Below, in pieces: positions 43,141 to 53,020 of a DNA stretch of 64,000 bases. The position numbers and the translations under genes were made by a program. Source of the DNA: Flavisolibacter ginsenosidimutans. GTDB taxonomy: Bacteria; Bacteroidota; Bacteroidia; Chitinophagales; Chitinophagaceae. Under the pieces are notes generated by a model. That model searched no databases and was not told where the DNA came from. It saw only the letters and a list, made by a program, of their open reading frames with translations. Numbering within the stretch: the first letter of the stretch is position 1; each line of letters starts with the position of its first letter. Location: contig NZ_CP042433.1 of NCBI RefSeq assembly GCF_007970805.1, forward strand, positions 3,906,001 through 3,970,000, given 5' to 3'.

Positions 43141-45390
43141 TTACAAATTTGCATTGATCGCATCTTGCGTTCTGTCTATCCCAAAGCTGAAGAACGCACC
43201 GATGAACACAAACATTCTTGAAGGCGGCACGATGGCTTCTTTGCGCACGCCGTCGTACGAATACTGGTAGCCGTAGGTTTGTTTCAGGTTCAGAATGTTG
43301 TTTACCGACAGCACGTACACCACAAACGACCTCGCGTCTTTCTTGCCCACCGTCGGAACATAATTCAAACTGAAACTAACGTTGTGGTAATCGGGCACTT
43401 CGCCACGGTCGCTGAACTTGTAGCTTCCGCCGCTGTTCACAATATTGTAATAGGGCCGACTGCTGGCATAATTGTACGAGAGATTAAATCCCGTTTTTAT
43501 CGGCAACACAAACTTCTTCATCACCAGCGATGCCGTATGTTTTGCCGCAAAGTTTGGCGTGATGGCAAAGGGAAAATTCAGGTAATCGCGTTTGGTATCG
43601 AGGTAAGAATACGAAACCCAGTAATCAAAATTCTTCACCGTTTTTTTATCGCGCCAAAACAATTCAAAACCCTTTGCATCGCCAAAGCCGTTGCTGCTGA
43701 GGGCTTGCCCCTCGCGGTTGTACAACGTGCCTGTTTTCAAAAGCTGTTCGTATTTTTTATAAAAGCCTTCAACGCGGAACACTTGCAGGGAAGTTGTTTT
43801 TTGGTACTGCGCAATGTAGTGCGTGGCTTTGGAAAAATCCAGCGGACTTACTGCGGGCAAATACTGTGTTTCGGGATTCTGGTAAAAGATGCCGTAGGCC
43901 AGCGAAGCCTGGCTTTCCTTTCCCAATTTATACGCAAGGGAAAGCCGCGGGGCGATGTTTGTTTTGTCTAAATAAGACGAATGCTCCAGGCGTGTTCCCA
44001 CTTTTGCGGCTACGTTGTTTGTTACGTAAATATCGCTTTCGGCAAAGAGCGCCGTTGTGTGTTGCTTTAAGCTTGTTTTGTAAGATGCGTTCGTATAATC
44101 GGTATAAACAGATGGATCGTCGCTAAAATTGTATTCGCTGCCAAAGCGGATAGCGCTTAAGCCAGGCAATCTTCTGTCAAACACAACTTTGGTGTTCACG
44201 TAATGTCCGCGTTTGTCAAAGGCAAAGTTTTTAAATTCCAAACCGTTCACCGTTACGTCTTTCTTGGAAGCATCCTGCAAAGCGCCGTTGATGTTGTCCT
44301 TGTTGTTTGTATAAGAAACACCGGCCGCAAGCCTCCAGTACGTGCCCAGGCGTTCGCGCCACGAAAGGTTGTGGTACTGATAAGTATTTTTCAAGGCAAA
44401 CTTGTCCAAATAATTCGGTGCATCAATGCTTGGCGTGGTAAAGCCAAGATGATTGTTGCTGAAATTGCCGTAGTATTTCACCATGCCCGAAGCCGACGTT
44501 TTGATGCGAAAATTTCCTTCGATGTTGTGAAAGGCCGGCACGGTAAAATAATCCTGCTTTTGTTTAACAAGGCCGAAGGCCAAACCCAGGTTGGTGTAGT
44601 CGTAATTGATGCCCCAGGAAGCCGTTTTCTTTTTGTTTAATTGCTGGTACCCTGCGGTGGCACTCAATACCGTCAGGCCAAGGCTTGCCGATGTTTGTTC
44701 GGGCAAATCAATGGACTCTAAAATCACGGCCGAAGAAAGCGCCTGGCCGTAAAGCGCTGAGTAACCACCGGTACTGAAAACCGTGCCTTTAAACAAAAAC
44801 GGATTGAAGCGGCCGTAGCCCGCAATGTTTGGTCCCGCTTGGAAAAAAAATTTGTTTACCAGCGTGCCGTCAATAAAAATTTTTGTTTCGGCGGCTGCAC
44901 CGCCACGCACAAAAAGTCCTTCGCTTTCGCCCACTTGTTGTGCGCCGGGCAATGTTTTCAATGCGCCCGTTACATCGCCGTTAGCCGACGCGGTGGTCAC
45001 TACATCAAGCGAAGTAAGAACCGCCGCGGCACGTTTGCGGTCGCTGGCTTCAAAGGTTCCCGCACTGATCACGACGGCTTTTAATTCGTCGGGTTCTTCT
45101 TTCATCGTAAAAGAAAAGGGTTGCAGCGGCGCATCCAAATTTATCTCCTGTTCAAAGCCTTTGTAGCCGATGGCTGTAACAACCAGCAGTTTTTGTCCCT
45201 TCTCGGTTGTAATGAATTTGAAACGGCCGGTTGAATCGGCCACGCCGCCGTCGTAACTGTCTTTGACGGTAACGCTGGCGCCGGGAATGGGTTTGTTTTT
45301 GTTGTCTTTTATTTGCCCCGAAATTTCGGTTTGCGCTTTCAAAACATTTACTTGAATGAAGTAAAGCAGCAGGAAGAAAAACAGTCTCAT
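43141..45390 (-). CDS. TonB-dependent outer membrane receptor
   Basis: The 749-residue protein has a signal peptide, an N-terminal carboxypeptidase-D-regulatory-like domain ('EISGQIKDNKNKPIPGASVTV', residues about 22-105), a plug domain (ALKTLPGAQQVGESEGLFVR) and a beta barrel. It lacks the SusC length (about 1000) and no SusD gene is adjacent, so it is probably not a polysaccharide-utilisation receptor. The ligand is unknown. Confidence 0.92.
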   Translation of the reverse strand: MRLFFFLLLYFIQVNVLKAQTEISGQIKDNKNKPIPGASVTVKDSYDGGVADSTGRFKFITTEKGQKLLVVTAIGYKGFEQEINLDAPLQPFSFTMKEEPDELKAVVISAGTFEASDRKRAAAVLTSLDVVTTASANGDVTGALKTLPGAQQVGESEGLFVRGGAAAETKIFIDGTLVNKFFFQAGPNIAGYGRFNPFLFKGTVFSTGGYSALYGQALSSAVILESIDLPEQTSASLGLTVLSATAGYQQLNKKKTASWGINYDYTNLGLAFGLVKQKQDYFTVPAFHNIEGNFRIKTSASGMVKYYGNFSNNHLGFTTPSIDAPNYLDKFALKNTYQYHNLSWRERLGTYWRLAAGVSYTNNKDNINGALQDASKKDVTVNGLEFKNFAFDKRGHYVNTKVVFDRRLPGLSAIRFGSEYNFSDDPSVYTDYTNASYKTSLKQHTTALFAESDIYVTNNVAAKVGTRLEHSSYLDKTNIAPRLSLAYKLGKESQASLAYGIFYQNPETQYLPAVSPLDFSKATHYIAQYQKTTSLQVFRVEGFYKKYEQLLKTGTLYNREGQALSSNGFGDAKGFELFWRDKKTVKNFDYWVSYSYLDTKRDYLNFPFAITPNFAAKHTASLVMKKFVLPIKTGFNLSYNYASSRPYYNIVNSGGSYKFSDRGEVPDYHNVSFSLNYVPTVGKKDARSFVVYVLSVNNILNLKQTYGYQYSYDGVRKEAIVPPSRMFVFIGAFFSFGIDRTQDAINANL

Positions 45391-45484
45391 AAACGCGGTT
45401 TCGGTACAAACATAAAGTAGTTTATATTGTAAACCAAATTTGATTTTGATAAAAAGCGGCTTGCGACCAACCTTGCAAACACAG

Positions 45485-45590
45485 GAAATGTAAAATGGAG
45501 AATGTAAAATCTAAACTGTAAGACGATGCCGCAAATGTTGTGACATACATTTTAGATTTTACATTCTGCGGTTTGTATTCTACACTCTTA
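45485..45590. repeat. Word-type inverted repeat upstream of icmF
   Basis: A perfect 17-bp pair links 45499-45515 with 45551-45567 (AGAATGTAAAATCTAAA and its complement). The words are shared with the pdxA upstream element at 3921-4025. It lies in the divergent gap between the TonB receptor and icmF. Confidence 0.85.
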
Positions 45591-45605
45591 CCGTTCTCTT
45601 TGGCC

Positions 45606-45613
45606 TAATTTTG
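45606..45613 (+). promoter_or_regulatory. Putative icmF -7 box (TAATTTTG)
   Basis: TAATTTTG is an exact TAnnTTTG match 20 bp before the icmF ATG. TTTG at 45572 is further away than the usual 19-21 nt. Confidence 0.5.
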
Positions 45614-45633
45614 CCCGCAACGATTAAAGCTTT

Positions 45634-48600
45634 ATGAATCAGCAAACGCAAAACAAAATCCGTATAGTTACCGCCGCTTCGCTTTTCGACGGCCACGATG
45701 CTGCCATCAACATCATGCGGCGCATTTTGCAAAGCAAAGGCGCCGAAATCATTCACCTTGGTCACAACCGCAGCGTACACGAAATAGTGGAATGCGCCAT
45801 TGAAGAAGACGTGCAGGGCATTGCTATAACATCTTATCAAGGAGGCCATGTGGAGTTCTTTAAATACATGAAAGACCTTCTTGACGAAAACGGCTGTGGT
45901 CACATCAAAATTTTTGGAGGCGGCGGCGGCACCATTCTGCCCCAGGAAATAAAAGAGCTGCACGAATACGGTATCACCCGGATTTACTCGCCCGATGACG
46001 GCCGCAAGATGGGACTGGAAGGAATGATTGAAGACGTGATCAACCAATGTGACTTTAACCTGAACGGCAACGGCGAATACAAAGGTCCGATGTCGCTTGG
46101 CGAAGTAAAAGACGTGCGAAAAGTAGCGCGGTTAATTACAAACGCGGAGAACGGTGTTCGGTCAACGGACAACAGTCAACAATCAACGGTAAAAGCGCCG
46201 GTGTTGGGCATTACCGGAACCGGTGGCGCAGGTAAATCGTCTGTAACCGATGAAATCGTTCGCCGTTATTTGAACGCCTTTCCCGATAAAACGATTGCTG
46301 TTATTTCTGTTGATCCTTCTAAGAAAAAAACCGGCGGTGCTTTGTTAGGCGACAGGATTAGAATGAATTCAATTTCTTCTCCCCGCGCTTACATGCGATC
46401 GCTGGCAACAAGAGATTCTGAGGTGGCGTTGAGTGCACACGTTCAGGACGCATTGGACGTTTGCAAAGCTGCTGGCTTTGACTTCATCATTTTGGAAAGT
46501 GCCGGCGTTGGACAAAGTGATGCGTCAATCCTTGATTATTGCGACGTGAGCCTCTACGTGATGACGCCAGAATATGGCGCGGCTTCACAGCTTGAGAAAA
46601 TCAACATGCTGGATTATGCCGATGTTGTTGCCATCAACAAATTTGACAAGGCCGGTGCGCTGGATGCGTTGGCAGATGTGCGCAAGCAATACAAACGCAA
46701 CCACCAATTGTGGACGGCGAAGGAGGAAGACTTGCCAATCGTTGGAACGATTGCCGCGCAATTCAATGATGCGGGTATAAACGAATTGTTTGAAAAGTTG
46801 ATGACAACCGTTGCAAAGAAAACAAGTGTAAGTTTCGGTAGCGTTGAACTGCACGCACACATCAGTGATACAACGACCAAGTCGCAGATCATTCCACCGA
46901 AACGTGTCCGTTACTTGTCGGAAATTTCGGAAAGCAACAGAGCCTACGATCAATGGGTGAACGATCAATGTGCAATTGCATCCACGCTTTATAAAATAAG
47001 CGGCAGCCTTGATGCATTAAAAGATTTTCCATTTGCCGAAGGCCGGCAAGGCTATTCAAAGGCGGTTATAGAAAAGCTCAAAGAACACTACGGCGAACAG
47101 CTTCACCCCGAATGCAAAAAATTGATTGACGAATGGCCTTCGCTTCAAAAAAAATACAGCGCCGATTTTTTTGAATACATCGTTCGCGACAAAACGATCA
47201 AGCAACCGTTAACCACAACTTCATTAAGCGGCACACGCATTCCAAAAGTTGTTCTTCCCAAATACAAAGATTGGGGCGATATTCTTCGTTGGCAGTTGCA
47301 GGAAAATATTCCCGGTGAATTTCCGTACACGGCAGGCGTGTTTGAATTGAAGCGCCAGGGCGAAGATCCAACCAGAATGTTTGCCGGCGAAGGCGGTCCC
47401 GAACGCACCAACAAACGTTTTCACTACGTGTCGCAAGGGCAACCGGCCAAGCGTTTGTCAACGGCCTTTGACAGCGTTACGCTTTATGGTGAAGACCCTG
47501 CACAGCGTCCCGATATTTACGGTAAAGTGGGCAACAGCGGCGTAAGCATCGCCACTGTTGATGACGCAAAAAAACTCTACAGCGGCTTTGATTTGTGCGA
47601 TCCGAAGACTTCTGTTTCAATGACCATTAACGGTCCCGCACCAATGCTGCTGGCATTCTTTATGAACGCAGCGATTGACCAACAATGCGAGAAAAAAATT
47701 AAAGAACTGGGATTAACTGAAGAAGTAGAAAAAATTTTGCAGGAGAAGTACAAGCATGCTTCAAAACCCTTGTACTACAATCCTTCTTCGCCTGAACGTT
47801 TGCCCGAAGGCAACAACGGTCTTGGCTTGAAATTGCTTGGCTTGAGCGGTGATGAAGTGCTGCCAAAAGATGTTTATGAACAGTGCAAGAAAGAAGCTTT
47901 GCAACAGGTTCGCGGCACGGTGCAAGCCGACATTTTAAAAGAAGACCAGGCGCAAAACACCTGTATTTTTTCCACGGAGTTTGCGTTAAAATTAATGGGC
48001 GATGTGCAGGAGTATTTCATTCAAAACAAGGTTCGGAATTTTTACAGCGTTTCCATCTCGGGTTATCACATTGCCGAAGCCGGCGCCAACCCAATCACGC
48101 AGCTTGCATTTACATTGGCCAACGGTTTTACTTACGTTGAATATTACCTGAGCCGCGGAATGAACGTTGATGATTTTGCGCCCAATCTTTCCTTCTTTTT
48201 CAGCAACGGCATGGATGCGGAATACAGCGTAATTGGCCGCGTAGCACGGCGCATCTGGGCAAAAGCAATGAAGCATAAATACAAAGCGGCTGACCGTTCG
48301 CAAAAGCTGAAGTATCACATTCAAACAAGTGGTCGTTCGCTTCACGCACAGGAGATTGACTTCAACGACATTCGTACAACATTGCAAGCTTTGTATGCGA
48401 TTTACGACAACTGCAACAGCCTTCACACAAACGCTTACGACGAAGCCATCACCACACCCACTGAAGAAAGCGTTCGCCGTGCAATGGCCATCCAGTTAAT
48501 CATCAACCGCGAGCTCGGTTCGGCAAAAACAGAGAACTTTATTCAGGGAAGTTTTGCGATAGAAGAATTGACTGATTTGGTAGAAGAAGCCGTGCTCAAA

Positions 48601-49011
48601 GAATTTGACCGCATTACCGAACGCGGCGGCGTGTTGGGTGCAATGGAAAGGATGTATCAACGCAACAAAATTCAGGAAGAGAGTTTGCATTACGAGCACT
48701 TAAAACACACCGGTGAATTGCCGCTGGTTGGCGTGAATACTTTTTTAAACAAAAACGGAAGCCCCACCGTGTTGCCCGTTGAAGTCATTCGTTCCACCAA
48801 AGAAGAAAAAGAACAACAGATTGAAAACCTGCAGGCCTTTTGGAAGCGCAACGAAGACAAAAGCGAAGAGGCGCTGAAGCGCTTAAAAAATGTAGCCGTC
48901 AGCAACGGGAATTTGTTTGAAGAATTAATGGAAACCGTGAAAGTTTGTTCGCTTGGGCAAATCACACACGCTTTGTACGAAGTAGGTGGACAGTATCGCC
49001 GAAGCATGTAA
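45634..49011 (+). CDS. icmF: Fused isobutyryl-CoA mutase IcmF
   Basis: A 1125-residue fusion in IcmF order. The cobalamin-binding domain with DGHDAA (His21) spans residues 1-135; a MeaB-like GTPase chaperone follows with Walker [10 protein letters not shown] (195-203); the mutase barrel fills the rest ('[28 protein letters not shown]', '[18 protein letters not shown]'). The FPYT sequence, rather than the Tyr-Pro-Thr-Met of methylmalonyl-CoA mutase, favours isobutyryl-CoA/n-butyryl-CoA interconversion. The linker before the GTPase (residues 176-185) is encoded by a repeat arm. Confidence 0.94.
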   Translation: MNQQTQNKIRIVTAASLFDGHDAAINIMRRILQSKGAEIIHLGHNRSVHEIVECAIEEDVQGIAITSYQGGHVEFFKYMKDLLDENGCGHIKIFGGGGGTILPQEIKELHEYGITRIYSPDDGRKMGLEGMIEDVINQCDFNLNGNGEYKGPMSLGEVKDVRKVARLITNAENGVRSTDNSQQSTVKAPVLGITGTGGAGKSSVTDEIVRRYLNAFPDKTIAVISVDPSKKKTGGALLGDRIRMNSISSPRAYMRSLATRDSEVALSAHVQDALDVCKAAGFDFIILESAGVGQSDASILDYCDVSLYVMTPEYGAASQLEKINMLDYADVVAINKFDKAGALDALADVRKQYKRNHQLWTAKEEDLPIVGTIAAQFNDAGINELFEKLMTTVAKKTSVSFGSVELHAHISDTTTKSQIIPPKRVRYLSEISESNRAYDQWVNDQCAIASTLYKISGSLDALKDFPFAEGRQGYSKAVIEKLKEHYGEQLHPECKKLIDEWPSLQKKYSADFFEYIVRDKTIKQPLTTTSLSGTRIPKVVLPKYKDWGDILRWQLQENIPGEFPYTAGVFELKRQGEDPTRMFAGEGGPERTNKRFHYVSQGQPAKRLSTAFDSVTLYGEDPAQRPDIYGKVGNSGVSIATVDDAKKLYSGFDLCDPKTSVSMTINGPAPMLLAFFMNAAIDQQCEKKIKELGLTEEVEKILQEKYKHASKPLYYNPSSPERLPEGNNGLGLKLLGLSGDEVLPKDVYEQCKKEALQQVRGTVQADILKEDQAQNTCIFSTEFALKLMGDVQEYFIQNKVRNFYSVSISGYHIAEAGANPITQLAFTLANGFTYVEYYLSRGMNVDDFAPNLSFFFSNGMDAEYSVIGRVARRIWAKAMKHKYKAADRSQKLKYHIQTSGRSLHAQEIDFNDIRTTLQALYAIYDNCNSLHTNAYDEAITTPTEESVRRAMAIQLIINRELGSAKTENFIQGSFAIEELTDLVEEAVLKEFDRITERGGVLGAMERMYQRNKIQEESLHYEHLKHTGELPLVGVNTFLNKNGSPTVLPVEVIRSTKEEKEQQIENLQAFWKRNEDKSEEALKRLKNVAVSNGNLFEELMETVKVCSLGQITHALYEVGGQYRRSM
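46160..46190 (+). repeat. Translated single arm of word repeats within icmF
   Basis: GTCAACGG, ACAACAGTCAAC and AATCAACGG run in series and match the vocabulary of the intergenic elements (complement of GTTGATTG/GTTGACTG). It is read in frame as [10 protein letters not shown] in the linker between the B12 and GTPase domains. No second arm is present. Confidence 0.7.
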
Positions 49012-49030
49012 TCCTTCAGGTATTGAAAAG

Positions 49031-49061
49031 AAAAAAGAGCGGCAACACGCCGCTCTTTTTT
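49031..49061 (+). terminator. icmF terminator
   Basis: AAAAAAGAGCGGC and GCCGCTCTTTTTT form a strong hairpin with a T run 20 bp after the icmF stop. Confidence 0.9.
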
Positions 49062-49102
49062 CTTTGGTAACAAACACACGTCGCATGTTTACGCAAACAA
49101 AA

Positions 49103-49124
49103 AAAGCCCACCTTGCGTGGGCCT
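49103..49124 (-). terminator. Terminator of the DUF1328-like gene
   Basis: GCCCAC (49106-49111) pairs with GTGGGC (49117-49122); read on the minus strand, seven T residues follow. It is about 75 bp beyond the stop of the small membrane protein. Confidence 0.75.
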
Positions 49125-49197
49125 TAACGCTTACTGTTTTACACACATCTCTTTTCATCCAAAACCAAACAGCAATGTACTATTGCTTCCTTGCTTC

Positions 49198-49365
49198 TTA
49201 TATGTCTGTTGTTCTGCGGCCAAACAAAAGGCTCAATACAAACAGCACCAAGAAAATGAAGAACAAAATTTTTGCAATACCAGCAGCACCGGCTGCAATA
49301 CCACCAAAGCCAAAAATTGCGGCGATGATAGCGACGATTAAAAAGATGATTGTCCAACGTAACAT
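49198..49365 (-). CDS. Small DUF1328-type membrane protein
   Basis: A 55-residue protein starting [20 protein letters not shown] with two hydrophobic segments and a Gly/Ala-rich turn ([15 protein letters not shown]), matching the DUF1328/YtjA pattern. It is an inner-membrane protein often induced by stress in other bacteria; the role is unknown. In-frame upstream ATGs would add a non-family extension and are rejected. Confidence 0.88.
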   Translation of the reverse strand: MLRWTIIFLIVAIIAAIFGFGGIAAGAAGIAKILFFIFLVLFVLSLLFGRRTTDI

Positions 49366-49603
49366 AGCTAAGGGTTTTATGGTTAAAAATTGTTGTCGCA
49401 TTATATAAACAAAAAAATGTGCCATAACCGCCAAATATCCTTTCAAAATGCGATGAGGTACAACGGGGCTTATCAATTTGAGGAAGGCTTACCGCAAATA
49501 GTACAACACACGAGGCTGATTGAAAAAGAAAACCGCATAGAACTCGCTTTCGCAGGCGGCTTTTGCGCAGTTGAATCATTTGTGCAACTCACAAAAAGAA
49601 AAA

Positions 49604-49619
49604 CCCGCAGCAATGCGGG
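49604..49619 (-). terminator. Terminator of the SDR gene
   Basis: CCCGCA and TGCGGG form a short GC hairpin followed on the minus strand by TTTTTCTTTTT. It lies 33 bp past the SDR stop. Confidence 0.8.
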
Positions 49620-49651
49620 ATTTATAAAAGAGTAAAATTTTTCGCGAAAAA

Positions 49652-50653
49652 CTACCGGCGTGCTGCCAGAAAGAAAAGGCCCAAACCCAACGCAGCCGCC
49701 GCAAGTCCCGCACCTAGAAATTTTACCTTTTGTTTTGGCTGTAATCCCCATCCGCCGTGAACCGAGGTGCCGTAATCAACCGGCTCCAGCACATTGCCCG
49801 ATGAATGCGGAACTTCGTCAGCGTTACGCAAATACAATTCAATTACGTTGGCCGTAATGCGTCGCGAAAGCAAAGGAGAAACCGCGTGTGCAAGCCGAAG
49901 CAGCGTTGACAAGCCTGTAATAGAAGCCGATGATTTTGGGGATTGAACAAGCTTTGTCATGGCCCGGGCAATGCGCTGCGGATCGTAAACAGGCGGCGCC
50001 GGTTTTAAAACCTTGCCCGTAAAATTGGCGGCATGTTGAATGCCGGGTGTGTCCAAAAAAGCCGGGTACAAATTGCACACGTGAATGCCGGGATAATGAT
50101 GCAGTTCGCCTTGCAGTGCTTCGCCAAAACCGCGCAAGCCAAATTTGGAAGCGCTGTAAGCCGTGGCGTAGGGCACAGGATAATAGCCGCCAATGGAAAT
50201 ATTGTTGAGAAGAAGACCAAAGCCTTGCGCTTTAAAATGCGGCAACGCCGCGTAAGCACCGTTTATGTAGCCAATCAAATTTGTTTCAATGACTTTTTGG
50301 TGAATGGACACAGGCGTTTCGTCAAAGGCACCGGCTGCCAGCAAGCCGGCGTTGTTGATCCACACATCAATCTTGCCGCCCCAGTGTTGCGCCATTGCCG
50401 CCAGCGTGTTCATCTGTCCGGCATCGGTTACGTCAGTAGGAATCACCAAGGCATCACCGCCCAGTTCTTTGCATTCATCCGCTACTTCGCGCAGGGCTTC
50501 TTCACGTCTTGCAGCCAGCACAAGGCTTGCGCCGGCTTTTGCCATTTGCAAAGCGGCCGCTCGTCCTACGCCACTAGATGCGCCGGTTATGACGATTGTT
50601 TTTCCTTGTAATGGGAAATTCTTCCTGCGGGGGCTTGTTGCTTTGTCTGTCAT
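49652..50653 (-). CDS. SDR family oxidoreductase with C-terminal membrane helix
   Basis: The 333-residue protein has the SDR cofactor motif TGASSGVGRAAAL (about residue 25), NNAG in 'WINNAGLLAAG' and the active site YATAYSASKFG (Tyr-x3-Lys). A helix near the C-terminus (FLGAGLAAAALGLGLFFLA) anchors it to the membrane. The start is the ATG at 50653; the frame extends to a TTG at 50662, which is less likely. Substrate unknown. Confidence 0.92.
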   Translation of the reverse strand: MTDKATSPRRKNFPLQGKTIVITGASSGVGRAAALQMAKAGASLVLAARREEALREVADECKELGGDALVIPTDVTDAGQMNTLAAMAQHWGGKIDVWINNAGLLAAGAFDETPVSIHQKVIETNLIGYINGAYAALPHFKAQGFGLLLNNISIGGYYPVPYATAYSASKFGLRGFGEALQGELHHYPGIHVCNLYPAFLDTPGIQHAANFTGKVLKPAPPVYDPQRIARAMTKLVQSPKSSASITGLSTLLRLAHAVSPLLSRRITANVIELYLRNADEVPHSSGNVLEPVDYGTSVHGGWGLQPKQKVKFLGAGLAAAALGLGLFFLAARR

Positions 50654-50688
50654 TTTTTTCAATTAACCGTATGAAAAGAACGTACGTT

Positions 50689-51195
50689 TCAAGAAACGGA
50701 TGGCCGTTTTGCTGCGGGCTCTTTTATTTGTTTTTGCAGCGCCTTCAACACTTCGTTTACAAAGTAAAGTTGGGCGTCAACGCCTTCCTTCGTGTTGGCG
50801 CGAACGATGGCTTCTTCGACTACTTTCCCCTTGTGGGCTACGGCATAAAAAGCGTGAAGTTCGTTGCCGCCTTCGGGCACTTTTGTGGCATAACCGGTAA
50901 TGGCCACGCCCCAATGACTGCTAAAGAGTTGGCACACTTCCAACGCCATTGTTGCGGCCACTTGCTCCGATACGCAGTTGCAATCTTCGGCGTGAATAGG
51001 ATCAACGCGAAGGTGACGGTACTTCTGTCCAAGATTGTACGCGGTAATGCCGCCGTGAAAAAAACTTGCGGCATCCGGCACGGTAGAAAAAGCGGCCTGC
51101 AAAAAACCCGACGTTACGCTCTCGGCCACGGCTATTGTTTGCCGTGTACCCAGCAAACTATCCCTGAGTTCATCCAATGCTTGTCTGTTAAACAT
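50689..51195 (-). CDS. CinA C-terminal domain protein (nicotinamide-nucleotide amidase-like)
   Basis: From Met at 51195 the 168-residue protein carries the CinA C-domain pattern: 'TIAVAESVTSGFLQAAFSTV' (substrate-binding Ser/Thr), 'SFFHGGITAYNLGQK' and 'VAITGYATKVPEGG'. Stand-alone PncC-type enzymes deamidate nicotinamide mononucleotide in pyridine nucleotide recycling. The typical AESxTGG is here AESVTSG, so activity is likely but not certain. Confidence 0.85.
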   Translation of the reverse strand: MFNRQALDELRDSLLGTRQTIAVAESVTSGFLQAAFSTVPDAASFFHGGITAYNLGQKYRHLRVDPIHAEDCNCVSEQVAATMALEVCQLFSSHWGVAITGYATKVPEGGNELHAFYAVAHKGKVVEEAIVRANTKEGVDAQLYFVNEVLKALQKQIKEPAAKRPSVS

Positions 51196-51247
51196 AGTGT
51201 TTACTTTGCACAGGCATTTTCGTAAAAATTCGTGCCGCTTAACCAAC

Positions 51248-51976
51248 ATGAACAAAGATGAACTGGTAATTGCCACCATTAGCCTGGCAAGAAACCCGGA
51301 AGAAGAAAGATTGTTAAGGGCATCGCTGCCGCAGTTGGCTTCGTTGAATGTACCGGTATTTGTTAACGACGGCGGCTCTCCGCAATCTTTTCTCCACTTT
51401 CTCCGAAGCCTGCCAAATTTTATCGTTCTTCAAGCGAAAGAAAAAGGGGTGTTTGCGCAAGCCCGAAACAGTTTGCGGGAGGCCGCTAAAACAGAACGGC
51501 CTTTTATTTTTTACACCGAGCCAGACAAGGAGCAATTTTTTCGCGAAAGCCTGCCGTTGTTGTTGACGTCTGTTGAAGTTGCAGATACACTCGGTGTTTG
51601 CATGGCTTCGCGAAGCGCAAAAAGCTTTGCTACATTTCCGGCCTTTCAGCAGATGACCGAAACAACCATTAACAATTGCTGCAAAGAAAGCATTGGCGCT
51701 AAAACCGATTATTGTTACGGGCCATTTCTTCTCAACAAAAAACTTGTCTCGTTTTTAGATGCAGTAAACGAAGACATCGGATGGGGTTGGCGGCCCTTTG
51801 TGTTTAACGCAGCACATCGCCTCGGTTATAAAGTAACAACATTTGAAAAAGATTTTTTCTGCCCGGAGAATCAACGAACAGACGACGCTGCAGAACGCCT
51901 TTACCGCATGAAACAACTGGAGCAAAACATTCGGGGCCTGGTATTGTCCGCACACATTGAAATGAGCCCTGCGTGA
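51248..51976 (+). CDS. Glycosyltransferase-like protein of unknown function
   Basis: A 242-residue protein from MNKDELVIATISLARN. 'VPVFVNDGGSPQSFLHFL' and 'FIFYTEPDKEQFF' resemble the nucleotide-sugar and metal (DxD-like) sites of GT-A glycosyltransferases, but the match is weak. 'YCYGPFLLNKKLVSFLDAV' and 'IGWGWRPFVFNAAHRLGYKV' also fit such enzymes. It has no membrane segment. It stands alone, divergent from the CinA-like gene. Confidence 0.65.
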   Translation: MNKDELVIATISLARNPEEERLLRASLPQLASLNVPVFVNDGGSPQSFLHFLRSLPNFIVLQAKEKGVFAQARNSLREAAKTERPFIFYTEPDKEQFFRESLPLLLTSVEVADTLGVCMASRSAKSFATFPAFQQMTETTINNCCKESIGAKTDYCYGPFLLNKKLVSFLDAVNEDIGWGWRPFVFNAAHRLGYKVTTFEKDFFCPENQRTDDAAERLYRMKQLEQNIRGLVLSAHIEMSPA

Positions 51977-52060
51977 GTGTGCCACTACCTTAACGAAGTA
52001 TTTTTAGTTGGTCATCACGTCTGGTATGTTATGTGCGATTAAGCACGGTACAATTAATTT

Positions 52061-52552
52061 ATGAAGCAGCTAAAGTTTTTAACAGGCATTGTCCTCATCG
52101 TTGCACTGGTAAGTTGCGGCAAGCCGCAGCCGCCGCAATACGCCGGCTATCAAAATTTCCGGGTAGAGAAGGCCGATCTTTCCAACAGCGTTCTTGCCTC
52201 CGACATAAAGCTCTACAACCCCAATGCGTATAATTTAAATTTAAAGTCGGCATCGCTGGATGTTTATTTCAACGATAAATTTCTCGGGCACTCGTCGCTG
52301 GATTCGCTCATTGTTTTACCGGCGAAAGACACGGCCGTTTTTCCTTTGCGCATGACCGCGTCGCCGAAAGAAATTTTGCGCAACAGTGCAAAGCTTTTGT
52401 TCAATCCCGACGTGAAGATTCGCATTACGGGTTCAGCCAAAGCCGGACGCGGCGGCTTTTACATCAACGTGCCCATTAATTACGAAGGCGTGCAGCGCAT
52501 TAACCTGCGGGAACTCATCACTTCGTACAACAACGAAACAAAAGGCAAGTAA
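52061..52552 (+). CDS. LEA type 2 family lipoprotein
   Basis: The 163-residue protein has a lipoprotein signal with lipobox ALVSC (Cys19) and a LEA14/WHy-type beta domain: 'SDIKLYNPNAYNLNLKSASLDVYF' is the characteristic NPN motif region. Such domains are found on cell-surface lipoproteins linked to desiccation or stress. Function here unknown. Confidence 0.88.
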   Translation: MKQLKFLTGIVLIVALVSCGKPQPPQYAGYQNFRVEKADLSNSVLASDIKLYNPNAYNLNLKSASLDVYFNDKFLGHSSLDSLIVLPAKDTAVFPLRMTASPKEILRNSAKLLFNPDVKIRITGSAKAGRGGFYINVPINYEGVQRINLRELITSYNNETKGK

Positions 52553-52586
52553 AATTTTGCAACGGTTTTCTCCCGATATTCATTCA

Positions 52587-52994
52587 ATGGAATTCGTCAT
52601 CCTGAAATCATTTACCAATTACGTAGATGCGCACATCATTCTTGGCCGCATGAAGGACGAAGGCATTGACTGTTGGTTGAAGAACGAGAATACAACGACC
52701 ATTATGCCCATTTGGACAACGGCACTCGGCGGCATTCAATTGATGGTGGCCGCGGATCAGCAAAAAAAGGCAACCTACATTTTAAACACCATTGAAGAGG
52801 AGAGGCGGAAGCAAATCAGTTGCCCGCGCTGCAACAGCCAAAACGTGGAATACATTAACACCATGCGCAAACCTGTAAACTGGTTAAGCGCTGGGGTGTC
52901 TTTTCTTTTAGGCGATTACGCCGTGATGCCGGAGCAGCGCTATCATTGTTTTTCCTGCGGCAACGAATGGGAAGAGAAAGAAGTGATTGAATAA
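52587..52994 (+). CDS. DUF2007 domain protein with C-terminal zinc ribbon
   Basis: From MEFVILKSFTNYVDAHIILG the 135-residue protein has a DUF2007 (GlnB-like signal transducing) fold, then a zinc ribbon with CPRC near residue 80 and CFSC near residue 122. The start at 52587 is chosen because the family begins there. It may bind a small molecule or protein. No partner is evident. Confidence 0.87.
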   Translation: MEFVILKSFTNYVDAHIILGRMKDEGIDCWLKNENTTTIMPIWTTALGGIQLMVAADQQKKATYILNTIEEERRKQISCPRCNSQNVEYINTMRKPVNWLSAGVSFLLGDYAVMPEQRYHCFSCGNEWEEKEVIE

Positions 52995-53020
52995 AACCAG
53001 GCTTGTTTTTTACCGTGCAA

